The position numbers and the translations under genes were made by a program. Under the pieces are notes generated by a model, which was not told the DNA's origin, did no database searches, and saw only the letters and a program-made list of their open reading frames with translations. This document shows, piece by piece, positions 41,768 to 51,229 of a stretch of DNA of 64,000 nucleotides. The stretch's first letter is position 1, and every line of letters starts with the position of its first letter. The stretch is from Wenzhouxiangella sediminis (GTDB lineage Bacteria > Pseudomonadota > Gammaproteobacteria > Xanthomonadales > Wenzhouxiangellaceae): assembly GCF_003410055.1 (NCBI RefSeq), contig NZ_QUZK01000018.1:88581-152580 (forward strand). The letters are read 5' to 3'.

Positions 41768-42568
41768 TCACGCCTCGGTGTCGGTAGCAGGCTTGATGGG
41801 CTTGTTGTGGCAAGCCTCTTCACTGCCACGGGAGGTTCTCGCTACCCAGCACATGTTGCAGACCGGGTCGCCATGCGACAGCGTCTGCGTCCGACGGTAG
41901 TGGCCGCGCTGCCCGTCGGCGGCAATGACGTCGGCGCCGGGCCAGTCATAGCGGCACCAAGTGGCTCGAAATGTCTCCAACGCGAGGGGGTCTCCGGTCT
42001 CTTCGCTCAGCCGGCGCAGATAAGTTTGCGGCGGACAATGGGTGAAATGGGTCAAAAGATCTTCACCGTCGCTGCGGCATTCCACAGCGTAGCCCGGCGC
42101 CCCCGGGGCATTGAAGGGAAAGCGGAGGAGGATCGTCCAACGCAGGCGGCGGCCGGGATCACGCGTAAGCAGGCGGATAGGCAGCGAGCTCAACATCAGG
42201 CCCCGGCGGTAGACATCCCATCCGAGGTCGGCTATCACTTGCCGGGCACAGGCTGGCGCGATGCCGGAGCGGCGGAGTACCCGGTCACCGGCGGCCGTGT
42301 AGATCGCGAACTCAACCATTAGCCGGTTGCCGAAACTGGGCAACGTGTCGAGCTTCGCACCGGAGCGAAGCATTTCCGCCTCTGCCTCCAGTGCTGACAG
42401 AAAGCGGTGGAGGTCTCGGCTGAGCCAGCGCAGATGGCCACCCTCGTTGTCGATTAACGTGCGGTTTAAAAGTACCCGGCGGGCCGCGCGCGTAACGATG
42501 TGCCGCAAGATGCGGCGGGTGAGCCGCCATTTGAGTGAGACCCGGGTCATCTCAAGAAGTTTGGGCAT
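41768..42568 (-). CDS. L-2-amino-thiazoline-4-carboxylate hydrolase-like protein
   Basis: Protein of 266 residues. The second half has the shape of PF14196 (ATC hydrolase) proteins: FTHCPPQTYLRRLSEETG, FRATWCRYDWPGADVIAADG (20 residues), then RRTQTLSHGDPVCNMCW, with a C-terminal Cys pair. In Pseudomonas the enzyme opens a thiazoline ring on the way to cysteine; relatives in islands have no known substrate. The first half is helical and basic. Assignment rests on pattern memory only. It starts at 42568; the 236 bases before it hold no gene I can support. Confidence 0.45.
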   Translation of the reverse strand: MPKLLEMTRVSLKWRLTRRILRHIVTRAARRVLLNRTLIDNEGGHLRWLSRDLHRFLSALEAEAEMLRSGAKLDTLPSFGNRLMVEFAIYTAAGDRVLRRSGIAPACARQVIADLGWDVYRRGLMLSSLPIRLLTRDPGRRLRWTILLRFPFNAPGAPGYAVECRSDGEDLLTHFTHCPPQTYLRRLSEETGDPLALETFRATWCRYDWPGADVIAADGQRGHYRRTQTLSHGDPVCNMCWVARTSRGSEEACHNKPIKPATDTEA

Positions 42569-42804
42569 GCGGAGGGGGTATAGCCGTCGCCTGCCGGTTG
42601 ACGTTGGATTCTACTTACGGGAAAGAGTGTGCCCGCGGAAACTGGTACTTTCTCACAATTCAACGTGCGGCGGCTTATCTCCATAACAGAAACCGAAGCT
42701 GTACGCGTCTGCCGTGATCGTGCCCGTTTCATATTTCACTCCTCTAATGCTTCTCCACTTACCAACACGACTAAATAGTTTTCTCAACCCGCCATGGTTC
42801 GGCT

Positions 42805-43431
42805 TTACTCAACAACAGGACCTTCTCCGATAATGACTGTATTGTGGTCAGTGAAACGATGGGGCGGTATGACCAGATTGAGCGGGGCCGGAACGCCTTT
42901 GAAAACGCGCCCGGCCAGATCGAATTTCGAGGCGTGGCAGGGGCAAAAATATCCGCCAGGCCATTCTGAATCAAACCCCATTTGGCCTGTTTCAGGGTGG
43001 AACTTGGGAATGCAGCCAAGATGCGTACAGGTGGCAATGACAACCAAGATGTCCGGATGGATGGATCGCAGGTCGTTCCGAGCGTATGGGGGCTGTTGGT
43101 CCTGTTGAGATAGGGGATCTCGAAGTCGGGCCTCAAGATCGCTTATTCTCAAACGTTGGATCATCTCGGATGTGCGCCTGAGAATCCAGATCGGCTTGCC
43201 TCGCCAGGTGATCAGGATCTGCTCGCCAGGACTGATCGTGTCAAGATCCACTTCGATTGGCGCCCCCGCTATTTGTCTGCTCCGACTAGGTAGCAGAGAG
43301 CGCACTAACGGAATGGCAGACAGAGTGACGCCGGTGGCGAGTACCAGCCCCAGGGCCCTGCCAATAAACCGACGGCGGGCGGGTTCGGACTTCTGGGTTC
43401 TTGATTCCATCGTGTTTGACTCCGATTTCAT
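42805..43431 (-). CDS. petA: Rieske iron-sulfur protein (orphan, cytochrome bc1-type)
   Basis: Protein of 208 residues. A twin-Arg-like RRRFIGRALGLVLATG start gives one membrane anchor, then the Rieske domain with ligand motifs CTHLGC and CPCHASKFDLAG, and the conserved Pro loop (GVPAPLNL). It matches the ubiquinol-cytochrome c reductase subunit, but cytochrome b and c1 genes are not adjacent. It is in a minus-strand run behind metal-resistance genes. A second ATG at 43410 is possible. Role here is unclear: alternative redox partner for metal detoxification, or a stray copy. Confidence 0.85.
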   Translation of the reverse strand: MKSESNTMESRTQKSEPARRRFIGRALGLVLATGVTLSAIPLVRSLLPSRSRQIAGAPIEVDLDTISPGEQILITWRGKPIWILRRTSEMIQRLRISDLEARLRDPLSQQDQQPPYARNDLRSIHPDILVVIATCTHLGCIPKFHPETGQMGFDSEWPGGYFCPCHASKFDLAGRVFKGVPAPLNLVIPPHRFTDHNTVIIGEGPVVE

Positions 43432-43509
43432 GGCGCCCTGGAGAGGTCGCTGATGCTATCACCCGCGAGCCTACATGGATCCAATCCTGTTGCGTCGTGG
43501 GCCGGCCTG

Positions 43510-43743
43510 TTATCGATCAATATCACGTCGCTTTTGTTCGTACTCTTCGCGATCGATTTCGCCCCTGGCGTAGCGATCTTTTAGCGTTTCGAGCGCTCGC
43601 TTTTCAGCGTCGCGGTGGCTCTGGCGGGCACTTGTCGACAGCCAACGAATGATCGCAAAAAGCCCGATGATGAGCAGCCCCCAAAAGAGCAGCATAAAAA
43701 TCCAGCCGATACCCATCCATCCATGTGATCCCGTCCAGTCCAT
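43510..43743 (-). CDS. SHOCT-domain small membrane protein
   Basis: Protein of 77 residues: one hydrophobic helix (WIFMLLFWGLLIIGLFAII) then the SHOCT motif LKDRYARGEIDREEYEQKRR (20 residues). SHOCT domains are thought to mediate oligomerisation. Such proteins are common beside metal-resistance genes. Function unknown. Confidence 0.75.
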   Translation of the reverse strand: MDWTGSHGWMGIGWIFMLLFWGLLIIGLFAIIRWLSTSARQSHRDAEKRALETLKDRYARGEIDREEYEQKRRDIDR

Positions 43744-43851
43744 TGTTTATTTCTCCAGAGGGTAAGTGGGAAGCTCCGCACGTCATTAAGTGGGGGCGCA
43801 GGCCGCGCATCCAGTCCTACGTGATGCGCGGCCTGCGCACCGGCCAATCAC

Positions 43852-44304
43852 TCAGTTCGTGCTCTCGGATTGCCCTTTCTCCATCTGCATACGCGCTTCC
43901 ATCTGCTCCATCATGCCTTGCATCATCTGCGAGTGCATTTCCATCATCTGCCGACAGCGCTGACCGTCAGATTGCTCCATGTTTTCGTGCATGCCGCTGT
44001 GGCGATCGCCCATGCCTTTCATTGCGCCCATGGCGGCATGCATCTGGCGCATGTGGTCCTGCATAAGTCGCTTTCTGGTGTCAGGGTCTTCTGCACTACG
44101 AATTCTCTGCATGGTCTGTCGCATGGCCTGCATACGTTCCTGCATCGCGTCATGATCCATCATGCCGCCTTCAGCCATGGACTCGCTCTGCATTTCCATC
44201 GTGTGCGTTTTGTCGCCAGTATCGTCGTGATGTTGTTCATCGGCCATAGCGAGCGGCAGGGTGAAGCTCATTGCGAGGATTGTGGTCATAATTACATTTT
44301 TCAT
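43852..44304 (-). CDS. exported Met/His-rich putative copper-binding protein
   Basis: Protein of 150 residues with a signal peptide (TTILAMSFTLPLAMA) and a very methionine-rich, His-containing helix (MMDHDAMQERMQAMRQTMQR, 20 residues; MMEMHSQMMQGMMEQMEARM, 20 residues). Thioether-rich sequences bind Cu(I)/Ag(I). One Cys lies near 118. A periplasmic copper buffer is the likely role; the sequence does not match CusF or PcoE closely. Confidence 0.7.
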   Translation of the reverse strand: MKNVIMTTILAMSFTLPLAMADEQHHDDTGDKTHTMEMQSESMAEGGMMDHDAMQERMQAMRQTMQRIRSAEDPDTRKRLMQDHMRQMHAAMGAMKGMGDRHSGMHENMEQSDGQRCRQMMEMHSQMMQGMMEQMEARMQMEKGQSESTN

Positions 44305-44356
44305 GATTGCTCTCCTATTGATCGAGCGTGAGTTGTAGGATGCTGACCTGTGGGGT

Positions 44357-45292
44357 TCAGCATGTGTTGGCGCCCTGTTGAGTATGACAAGGGTGGGCGG
44401 GCGCGTGTTCCTTGCCCTTGCTCATTCTCCGAGTCAGCCAGAAGCCAGCGACCAGGAGCAATGCACCGCCGTAGATCGTTCGCTCTCCGGGTGTCTCCGA
44501 GAAGATCAGCCAGCCGAAGGTCGCAGCGACAACGGGAGAGACGATGATGTCAACCAGCGCATAGACATTGGCACTGATCGACTTGAGCACGATCGAGATC
44601 CCGAAATAGGCGAAGCCGGTGGATATCACGCCGAGTCCCACGGCCCAGGTGATCGCGGGCAGCGTGATATCGCCCAGAGCCGGATACTGAATGGTTTCGA
44701 GTGGCGTGCCGGAGCCGAATAGCAGCACTGACGGTGAAAGCACCAGCGCTGCAGCCAGCAACGACCAGGCAATGTCGTTGCCCGTCTCGGTCATGCCCTC
44801 GTAGCGCATGTAGGTGACCATCGCTGCGTAGATGGCGCCGGTCGACAAAGCCACGAGATTCCCCAGGGTGTAGCCATCCCCGAGCGGATTGGCCAGCACG
44901 ATACCCACCATGGCCAGCCCAAAAATGACGATGTAGGCCGGTCTAGCCTTCTCGCCCAGGAAGGCCCAGGAAAATATGAACACAAAAAATGGCGCAATGC
45001 TCCAGAAGATAACGGCGTTGGCGATGGGGACAAGTGACATGGCGAAATTAAAGAAGCCACCCTGTGCTGCGATCAGCACCCCAATGATGAACGTATCCTT
45101 GACGTTGCCAAAGGGAAAGCGAGGGGGTTCTCGTGTTGCCAGCCAGCGCGCGGCGAAAAGGAAAATCGCGGCAAAGCCCATGGCATAGAAGGTCAGCGTG
45201 TGAACGGGAATCCTTCCGTCGGTAAGCTTGACGAACACGCCGATTGTGGCCTCCGAAACCGTGATCAGTGCCAAAAGCAAGAGCGTCTTCAA
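44357..45292 (-). CDS. EamA/DMT-family transporter (1)
   Basis: Ten-helix drug/metabolite transporter of 311 residues built from two EamA repeats (first from LLLLALITVSEATIGVFVKL, 20 residues; second near ITWAVGLGVISTGFAYF). Substrate unknown. It starts with TTG overlapping the CDF gene stop (TTGA), so the pair is co-translated. A His/Cys-containing tail (HAPAHPCHTQQGANTC) is odd and may bind metal. Confidence 0.8.
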   Translation of the reverse strand: MKTLLLLALITVSEATIGVFVKLTDGRIPVHTLTFYAMGFAAIFLFAARWLATREPPRFPFGNVKDTFIIGVLIAAQGGFFNFAMSLVPIANAVIFWSIAPFFVFIFSWAFLGEKARPAYIVIFGLAMVGIVLANPLGDGYTLGNLVALSTGAIYAAMVTYMRYEGMTETGNDIAWSLLAAALVLSPSVLLFGSGTPLETIQYPALGDITLPAITWAVGLGVISTGFAYFGISIVLKSISANVYALVDIIVSPVVAATFGWLIFSETPGERTIYGGALLLVAGFWLTRRMSKGKEHAPAHPCHTQQGANTC

Positions 45293-46227
45293 TGTGACTC
45301 TCCTTGTGGGTCCGGCGAAGTAATGTCTATGTCTTCGGCACCGGATTCATCCAGGCATTGAGTCTCGATCTGCAGTGTGGAGAAGAAGAAGCCATAATCC
45401 GACTTGAGTGTTCGGTGGGCCTCCTTAAGAATCAAGTGCGGATTGGCTGCCTCCCGCGCCTTAAGGTGCGCCGAGAATATGTAGCGTCCGCTAGTCAAGG
45501 CCCAGGCGTGGACATGGTGCACATTTTTGACGTGTTCCAGTCGCTTGAGCGCCTCGGTGATGTCGGCAAGGTCCACATCGGCCGGTGTGCCCTCCATCAG
45601 GAGATGCATCGAATCCCTGAGGATGCCCCAGCTCGCCCACAGCAGCACGAAGCCAAAGGCCATGCCTAGCAGCGGATCGATCAGCAGAAAGCCGGTGAAA
45701 TGGATGACCAGTGCGGTTACGATGATCAGTAGGCTGCCGACGAAAGTCTGGATAATGTGCCAGAGGGCGCCCTTGACATTGAGATCGCTGCGGCTCTGCT
45801 TCCAGATCAAGGCCAGGGAGATGACTTCGGTGACCAGACCGCCGGCGGCGGCCCAAAGCATCGGCGCCGGGGGCAGGTCGATGGGTTCGGCCAGGCGCAT
45901 GGCACCCATGCCGATCACGAACACGGCCATGGCCAGTAGAAAGCCGCCGTTGACCAGCGCGCCGATCAGTTCCGCGCGGTACCAGCCGAAGCTACGGTCC
46001 TCGTCGGCGGGGCGGTGAGCCAGGCGGGCCGCGACGATGGCGACCAACACGCCACCCACGGCCGAGAAGGTGTGAAAGGCGTCGGATATGACGGCAATCG
46101 AGCCGGTCCAAACACCGATGGCCATCTCGATGATGAAATAGATGCCGGTCAACCACGCGGCAATTGTCATGCCGCGACCACTGGTTGGCATGTGGCCTGC
46201 GTGTGCGGAGCCTGAATGACTATCCAT
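45289..46227 (-). CDS. cation diffusion facilitator (CzcD/ZitB-like)
   Basis: Protein of 312 residues with six helices and a cytoplasmic ACT-like domain. The N-terminus is His-rich (HSGSAHAGHMP). Helix 2 has SDAFHTFSAVGG (Asp and His metal site). In helix 5, WHIIQTFVGS has Gln where zinc exporters usually have Asp, so metal preference may differ. It moves a divalent metal out against protons. Coupled to the DMT gene behind it. Confidence 0.85.
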   Translation of the reverse strand: MDSHSGSAHAGHMPTSGRGMTIAAWLTGIYFIIEMAIGVWTGSIAVISDAFHTFSAVGGVLVAIVAARLAHRPADEDRSFGWYRAELIGALVNGGFLLAMAVFVIGMGAMRLAEPIDLPPAPMLWAAAGGLVTEVISLALIWKQSRSDLNVKGALWHIIQTFVGSLLIIVTALVIHFTGFLLIDPLLGMAFGFVLLWASWGILRDSMHLLMEGTPADVDLADITEALKRLEHVKNVHHVHAWALTSGRYIFSAHLKAREAANPHLILKEAHRTLKSDYGFFFSTLQIETQCLDESGAEDIDITSPDPQGESH

Positions 46228-46268
46228 ATTTGCGTCCTCTCATCTGACTGAAGTTGATAGCTAAGATG

Positions 46269-47198
46269 TCAACCATCGCCACTGTCTCGAATCTCATCGG
46301 CCCGTGTTCCCTTCGCGCCCCACCATTGCATGACCGCGATGCCAAGCAGGATTACCGCAATCCCGGCGAGCTGCAGGAGGGACAATGCTTCTTCGAAGAA
46401 GGTCTTTCCGATCAGTAAACCGAAAGCCGGTGTCAAGAAGCTGAAGATGTTGAGCCGGTTCAGGGGATAGCGCTGCAAGAGCGCGTACCACAAAAGCACC
46501 ATCATTGCCGTGGCGAGCGACGAGAGCACCGTCAGCGACACCACCAAGCCGAGGCTCCACTGTATGTGCCAGGTCTCCTGACGGAGTAGGGACAGGGCGA
46601 GCAGAAATGCACTGCCGAACAGCAACTGAAGGCCCATCGGTCTGAGGATTTCTGTGCCTGCGAAGCGTTTCAGCAGTATGTTGCCGGATGCGGTGCCCAA
46701 GACTCCGACGAGGATCCATGCCATGCCGGCCAGGTATCGATGCCCGCCGAGCCAAAGAGCCTCGCTCCCGACCATTGTGACGCCGATAAAGCCGAGAATC
46801 ATCCCGATCTGAACCCTTCGCGTCAGCGGCTCTTCCAGCCAGATGGCTGCCATCAGCGCAGCCACAAGCGGTTGGCTTCCCGCGAGCACCGTTGCAAGTC
46901 CCGGTGATACGCTGCCGCCGCCCAAGAACATTCCGCCGAAACCCATCGCGGTGAAGGTAAGGCCTATACCAGCCAGATGGAGCAAATTGCTCGGATTGGC
47001 CGTTGTTTTGGGTTGGGGAGGTCGCCGGAGAATGGTCGGAATCGCCAACAAGAGCAGCCCGGCGAAAAGCGCTCGCAGCGCGGCGAAAAGGAGCGGCGGC
47101 GCATCGGCCAGTCCGACGGTGATGAAGGGAAAGCAAATTGCCCACAGCAGCGCAACGACCGGCGCCCACACAAAGATGGAAAGCCGGCAACCCGTCAT
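46269..47198 (-). CDS. EamA/DMT-family transporter (2)
   Basis: Ten-helix DMT protein of 309 residues (FVWAPVVALLWAICFPFI at the start, second repeat around LAGMAWILVGVLGTASGNIL, 20 residues). Not closely similar to the copy at 44357. Substrate unknown. Together the two DMT genes bracket the CDF gene, which is unusual for a metal locus. Confidence 0.8.
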   Translation of the reverse strand: MTGCRLSIFVWAPVVALLWAICFPFITVGLADAPPLLFAALRALFAGLLLLAIPTILRRPPQPKTTANPSNLLHLAGIGLTFTAMGFGGMFLGGGSVSPGLATVLAGSQPLVAALMAAIWLEEPLTRRVQIGMILGFIGVTMVGSEALWLGGHRYLAGMAWILVGVLGTASGNILLKRFAGTEILRPMGLQLLFGSAFLLALSLLRQETWHIQWSLGLVVSLTVLSSLATAMMVLLWYALLQRYPLNRLNIFSFLTPAFGLLIGKTFFEEALSLLQLAGIAVILLGIAVMQWWGAKGTRADEIRDSGDG

Positions 47199-47340
47199 GT
47201 CTGATACCGGGAGTCATCCTGATCGCAATCATATCCATTGAATTCGCATAAGTCGCCACCGAGCAGCCAGCCGCAGACGGGATGACGAAACGGCGAAATC
47301 AAGCCCGTCATGGTGTCGTTCGCGCTGTAGAAGGATACGT

Positions 47341-48006
47341 TCACGACTTCCCATCCTCCTCACCGAATTTTCCGCGGAGAGAAGGGATGAAGCGTGGCGT
47401 GGCACTCGCGTAGCGTCGCCAGTCATTCCCGAAACGTGCTTCGCTCTCCCTCTCCTCGCTGATCGCCAAATGCAGGTACATCCAGGTCAACACCGGAAAC
47501 ATGACCAGCGTGAGCAGCGTCGGCCACTGCAACAGAAAGCCGAACATGATTGAAATGAAGCCGACATACTGCGGATGGCGCACATGCCGGTAGAGGCCTT
47601 CGGTTGCCAGGCGACCTTCTCGCTGTGCTCGATAGAGTTCCCGCCAGCCAGCGGCAATCAACCAGAATCCGAGACCGATGAAGGCAAAGCTGGCCAGGTG
47701 GAAGGGCCCGAAATGTGGATTGCCCTGCCAACCGAACAACATTTCGAGCAGGTGCCCGGCGTCGTGTGACAACCAGTCGATTCCTGGAAACCGTGACTGT
47801 AGCCATCCTGATAGGAGATAGATAGTCAGCGGAAAGCCGTACATTTCCGCAAAAAGAGCCACGAGAAAGGCACTGAAGGCGCTGAAACTCCGCCAGTCCC
47901 GCTTCGACTGTGGTTTGAAGAAGCTCAGGGCGAAGAGTATGAAAACTGCGGAATTGAGGACAACAAGACCCCATAGACCGTACGCCTGAATGGTTTCATG
48001 GTTCAT
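47341..48006 (-). CDS. membrane methyltransferase, isoprenylcysteine/PEMT type
   Basis: Protein of 221 residues with five or six hydrophobic helices and the C-terminal PEMT/ICMT signature (GLYRHVRHPQYVGFI, then EERESEARFGNDWRRY). SAM-dependent methyl transfer to a lipid or thiol is expected; substrate unknown. GGAGG lies upstream of ATG 48006, which overlaps the end of the DUF2933 gene by 11 bases. Confidence 0.75.
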   Translation of the reverse strand: MNHETIQAYGLWGLVVLNSAVFILFALSFFKPQSKRDWRSFSAFSAFLVALFAEMYGFPLTIYLLSGWLQSRFPGIDWLSHDAGHLLEMLFGWQGNPHFGPFHLASFAFIGLGFWLIAAGWRELYRAQREGRLATEGLYRHVRHPQYVGFISIMFGFLLQWPTLLTLVMFPVLTWMYLHLAISEERESEARFGNDWRRYASATPRFIPSLRGKFGEEDGKS

Positions 48007-48271
48007 GACGGTTGCCTCCACGCTGATCCGCATCACCGTGCGGTTGGTGTCCCGAATGGCTGCCGTGGCCCTTGTGCATGAAAATATGCAGGAAGGGACA
48101 CGCCAGCAAGATCAGAAAGGGCAGCAGTCCAAGCAGGTGTGTGCGGTGCTCCCCTAGCAGCAGCAGCAACGCGAAGGCTCCGAATCCGCAGAGCACGATC
48201 CAGTATGTCCAGTTCACGGAGCGATTCGGCTGCCCATGATCGGAATGATTGTCTCGGTGGTTGTGGTCCAT
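47996..48271 (-). CDS. DUF2933 family small membrane protein
   Basis: Protein of 91 residues: His/Asp-rich N-terminus (MDHNHRDNHSDHG), two hydrophobic helices (YWIVLCGFGAFALLLLLGEH, 20 residues, then LLPFLILLACPFLHIFM) and a His-rich end (GHGSHSGHQPHG). DUF2933 proteins are typical companions of copper-resistance genes. Exact role unknown. Confidence 0.8.
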   Translation of the reverse strand: MDHNHRDNHSDHGQPNRSVNWTYWIVLCGFGAFALLLLLGEHRTHLLGLLPFLILLACPFLHIFMHKGHGSHSGHQPHGDADQRGGNRHEP

Positions 48272-48287
48272 GAGCTCTTCCTCGTTG

Positions 48288-50339
48288 CTATAGTTGCGCC
48301 CGTTTGAGCAGTTGCGCGTTGATCGCGACTATGATTGTGCTGGCGGACATGAGCACGGCGCCCAGCGCAGGTGTCAGCAGGATGCCCCACGCTGCGAGCA
48401 CGCCGGCAGCCAGCGGTATGGCAAAGATGTTGTATCCCGCTGCCCACCAGAGGTTCTGGATCATCTTGTTGTAGGTTGCGCGCGAGAGCGAAACAATGCG
48501 TGGGATGTCACGGGGGTCGGAGCGCACCAGCACGATGTGCCCGGCTTCGACAGCCACATCCGTCCCGGCGCCAATGGCGATTCCAATGTCGGAAGTGGCC
48601 AGAGCCGGGGCGTCGTTGACGCCGTCACCCACCATGGCCACGCGCTTTCCCTGCGCCTGCAGCTCGCGTACCTTGGTTGCCTTGTCTTCAGGCAAGACCT
48701 CGGCGAAGACGGTGTCGATGCCCAGCGCTTGGCCGACGGCATCGGCAACAGCCAGCGAATCTCCGGTCAGCATGGCCACCTCGATGCCGCGGGCATGCAG
48801 ATCGTCGACGGCCTCGCGACTCTCTTCTCGAATGGCGTCGGCAACGGCAAATACGGCGATGGCCTGGCCCTCTGTCACGAGAAAGATGGCGGCCTGACCG
48901 CGTTCGGCACTGGCATCGGCTGTCTTGCTAAGGGCTTCCGGGATAGTGGCCTCTTCGGAGCGGAGTAGGGCTGCTCCACCCATGAGGTAGTCCTTCCCCT
49001 GAAGACTCGCGGCAACGCCTCGGCCCGTGATGTTTCGGAAGCTGTCGGGTGAGTCGTAGCGAATTGCCTTGTCGTCGGCGGTCTTGACGATGCCGCGGGC
49101 AATTGGATGCTCGGATTCCGATTCAATGGAGGCAGCGATTCGAAGCGCTTCGTCGTCGGAAAGTTCGTCAGCTGTTGCCATGTCCACAACACGAAATTCG
49201 CCGAGCGTCAGCGTTCCGGTCTTGTCAAACACGACTACGTCGAGATTACGTGCTTCCTCCAGCCCCCGCCGATCGCGGATGAGAAGCCCTCCGCGGGCAC
49301 CTAGGGTGGTTGAAATAGCCACTACCAATGGCACTGCCAGACCGAGCGCATGCGGGCAGGCGATGACCAGCACCGTCACGACGCGGATGACCGTAAAGTC
49401 GACAGGCGCGCCAAGAGCGAACCAGACCAGCAGTGTGAGGGTCGCGGCGGCAATCGCGGCATAGGTGAGAAACTGGGCGGCGCGGTCGGCAAGGTTCTGC
49501 ATCCGGGAACGAGATTTCTGGGCATCGGCGACCAGGCGCATGATCCCGGAGAGTTTTGTTTTGTCGCCGGTTCCGGTCACATTGACTTGCAGGGAGCCCT
49601 CGCCGTTGATCGTTCCGGCGATGACCTCCGATTCTGCGGCCTTCTTGAGCGGTCGAGACTCCCCGGTTACCATCGATTCATTCACCGAGGATTCGCCTTT
49701 CTTGACCACCCCGTCTGCAGGGACCTTTTCGCCGGGCCGGATGAGCACCAGGTCACCTTCTTCGAGGTCGGAAACCGCAACACGCTCCTCACCCGACCCC
49801 GTGATCCGCGTCGCCTCGTCGGGCAGAAGCTTCGCCAGTTCCCGTAGCGCACCGCTCGCCTGTGAAATCGAGCGCATTTCGATCCAGTGGCCCAGCAGCA
49901 TGATGGTGACCAGTGTCGCGAGTTCCCACCAGAGCGCCTCTGCGGAAATGATGTTGAGCTGGACCACCCAGGAAAAGAGAAAAGCCACTACGATGGCCAG
50001 CGAAATCAAGGCCATCATGCCGGGCAGACCAGCGCGCAGCTCTCTAATGGCCCCCTGTATGAAGACCCAGCCCCCATAGAGAAACACGAACGTGGCCAGT
50101 AGCGGGGGGATCCAGATCGATCCCGGGAATGTTACTGCGGTATAACCCAGCAATCCCTCGATGTGATCGGACCAATACACCACCGGCAGTGTCAGGGCGA
50201 ATGAAAGCCAGAACTTGTCGCGGAACATGGCTGGGGAGTGCCCCGAATGCTTGTCGTGCGACTCATGGCCTGAAGTATTTCCATGGGCCCCGTGTTCGTG
50301 CCCGGAATGGTCGTGTGAGTGTGAGCGTTCTTTTTTCAT
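48288..50339 (-). CDS. copB: CopB-type P1B copper/silver ATPase
   Basis: Protein of 683 residues. His-rich cytoplasmic N-terminus ([14 protein letters not shown]), phosphatase motif TGES at 225, membrane metal site CPH at 328-330 (P1B-3 type, Cu(II)/Ag), phosphorylation DKTGT at 372 and hinge [10 protein letters not shown] near 590. No N-terminal CxxC HMA domain, which separates it from CopA. Exports copper to the periplasm, where CusCBA can pick it up. Followed by the DUF2933 gene on the same strand. Confidence 0.9.
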   Translation of the reverse strand: MKKERSHSHDHSGHEHGAHGNTSGHESHDKHSGHSPAMFRDKFWLSFALTLPVVYWSDHIEGLLGYTAVTFPGSIWIPPLLATFVFLYGGWVFIQGAIRELRAGLPGMMALISLAIVVAFLFSWVVQLNIISAEALWWELATLVTIMLLGHWIEMRSISQASGALRELAKLLPDEATRITGSGEERVAVSDLEEGDLVLIRPGEKVPADGVVKKGESSVNESMVTGESRPLKKAAESEVIAGTINGEGSLQVNVTGTGDKTKLSGIMRLVADAQKSRSRMQNLADRAAQFLTYAAIAAATLTLLVWFALGAPVDFTVIRVVTVLVIACPHALGLAVPLVVAISTTLGARGGLLIRDRRGLEEARNLDVVVFDKTGTLTLGEFRVVDMATADELSDDEALRIAASIESESEHPIARGIVKTADDKAIRYDSPDSFRNITGRGVAASLQGKDYLMGGAALLRSEEATIPEALSKTADASAERGQAAIFLVTEGQAIAVFAVADAIREESREAVDDLHARGIEVAMLTGDSLAVADAVGQALGIDTVFAEVLPEDKATKVRELQAQGKRVAMVGDGVNDAPALATSDIGIAIGAGTDVAVEAGHIVLVRSDPRDIPRIVSLSRATYNKMIQNLWWAAGYNIFAIPLAAGVLAAWGILLTPALGAVLMSASTIIVAINAQLLKRAQL

Positions 50340-50422
50340 CTTCCTTGATCCTTACGAGTCAATGTCGTCCCGATCGGCGAGCCTCTGGCAGATGAGGTAC
50401 AGACGGGAATTGGAGGACTGCT

Positions 50423-50902
50423 TCATGATTCAACCGAAGCCTTGGGCCGATTCCGCACGTTTGTGCGAACGGCTCCCAGCGAATATCGGTAGGCGACGAG
50501 CGGTATGACAATCCACTGGAGGAGCGGGGTCAGGCCCGTGCCAATCGGCGGCACTGTCGGCATGATGTCGCGGTAGGCCCAGGACTGTCTCAATTCCACG
50601 TTGAGCCATTCGCTGAACACGGTGTAGATCAGCCCCAGGAGTATCATGACAACAGCCACTCGGACGCGCCGCTTGTGCGGCCAATGGGCGCCGCCGGCGA
50701 AGACAACGGCGAGCGCCAGGGCGGCCATGCCGATGAGCGCATCGCCGATCGTGCAATGTATCGCTGCAAAAGCAATATGGCCTGCCGTGCCGGTCTGCCA
50801 CAGCGTGTAGAAAGGCATGTGGGCAAATTCCCACAGCAGGCTCGCCGATGTCAGTACTGCCAGGTAGCGTATGCCGAATTGCAAGCTCGTTCCGAGGTTC
50901 AA
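50423..50902 (-). CDS. four-helix membrane protein of unknown function in the copper locus
   Basis: Protein of 159 residues with four hydrophobic helices (YLAVLTSASLLWEFAHMPFY, 20 residues; LIGMAALALAVVFAGGAHW; VAVVMILLGLIYTVFSEW; LLQWIVIPLVAYRYSL). His and Glu in membrane helices (EFAHMP, GDALIG) could bind metal. I do not recognise the family. It lies 3 bases from the PII-like gene, so it is probably co-transcribed with it. Confidence 0.6.
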   Translation of the reverse strand: MNLGTSLQFGIRYLAVLTSASLLWEFAHMPFYTLWQTGTAGHIAFAAIHCTIGDALIGMAALALAVVFAGGAHWPHKRRVRVAVVMILLGLIYTVFSEWLNVELRQSWAYRDIMPTVPPIGTGLTPLLQWIVIPLVAYRYSLGAVRTNVRNRPKASVES

Positions 50903-50905
50903 GAG

Positions 50906-51226
50906 TCAGTCCTCACCGCTCTGGAAACCATCCCGGGTCTTGATTCGGATGACCTCATCGACGGGCTCGATGGCTACGATGCCATCGCCGGCCTGCCCGG
51001 TGTGAGCCGAGTCGACGATCAGATCCGCGATCTCTCTTGCCCTTGAGGTGAATATCTCCAGGCGTGCGTAGCGATGCGTCCAGTCGTCGCGGAAGTAATT
51101 CCGGTAAGCGCCGTAGCCCCTCACGCGGCTGATGGTGAGGCCGCTGACGCCGGCATTCTTAAGCGCCTCTTCCACCAGCTCCAGGGCGCTGACGCGAATG
51201 ATGGCTTCGATCTTTTGCGTGGTCAT
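50906..51226 (-). CDS. PII-like signalling protein (GlnB fold)
   Basis: Protein of 106 residues: KIEAIIRVSALELVEEALKN (20 residues), the T-loop region TISRVRGYGAYRNYFRDDW, and the GDGIVAIEPVDEVIRIKTRD motif (20 residues) shared by GlnB. The uridylylated Tyr51 and surrounding QKGHTE sequence of GlnB are replaced, so classical nitrogen signalling is unlikely. PII-like proteins beside metal or carbon transporters bind adenine nucleotides or metal. Placed between DUF411 and the unknown membrane protein in the copper operon. Confidence 0.8.
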   Translation of the reverse strand: MTTQKIEAIIRVSALELVEEALKNAGVSGLTISRVRGYGAYRNYFRDDWTHRYARLEIFTSRAREIADLIVDSAHTGQAGDGIVAIEPVDEVIRIKTRDGFQSGED

Positions 51227-51229
51227 TGG

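Noticed and set aside
42547..42732. 61-codon minus-strand frame with a good ribosome site before the ATC-hydrolase-like gene
   Set aside because: No similarity to any family I know and it overlaps the downstream start; too weak to call.
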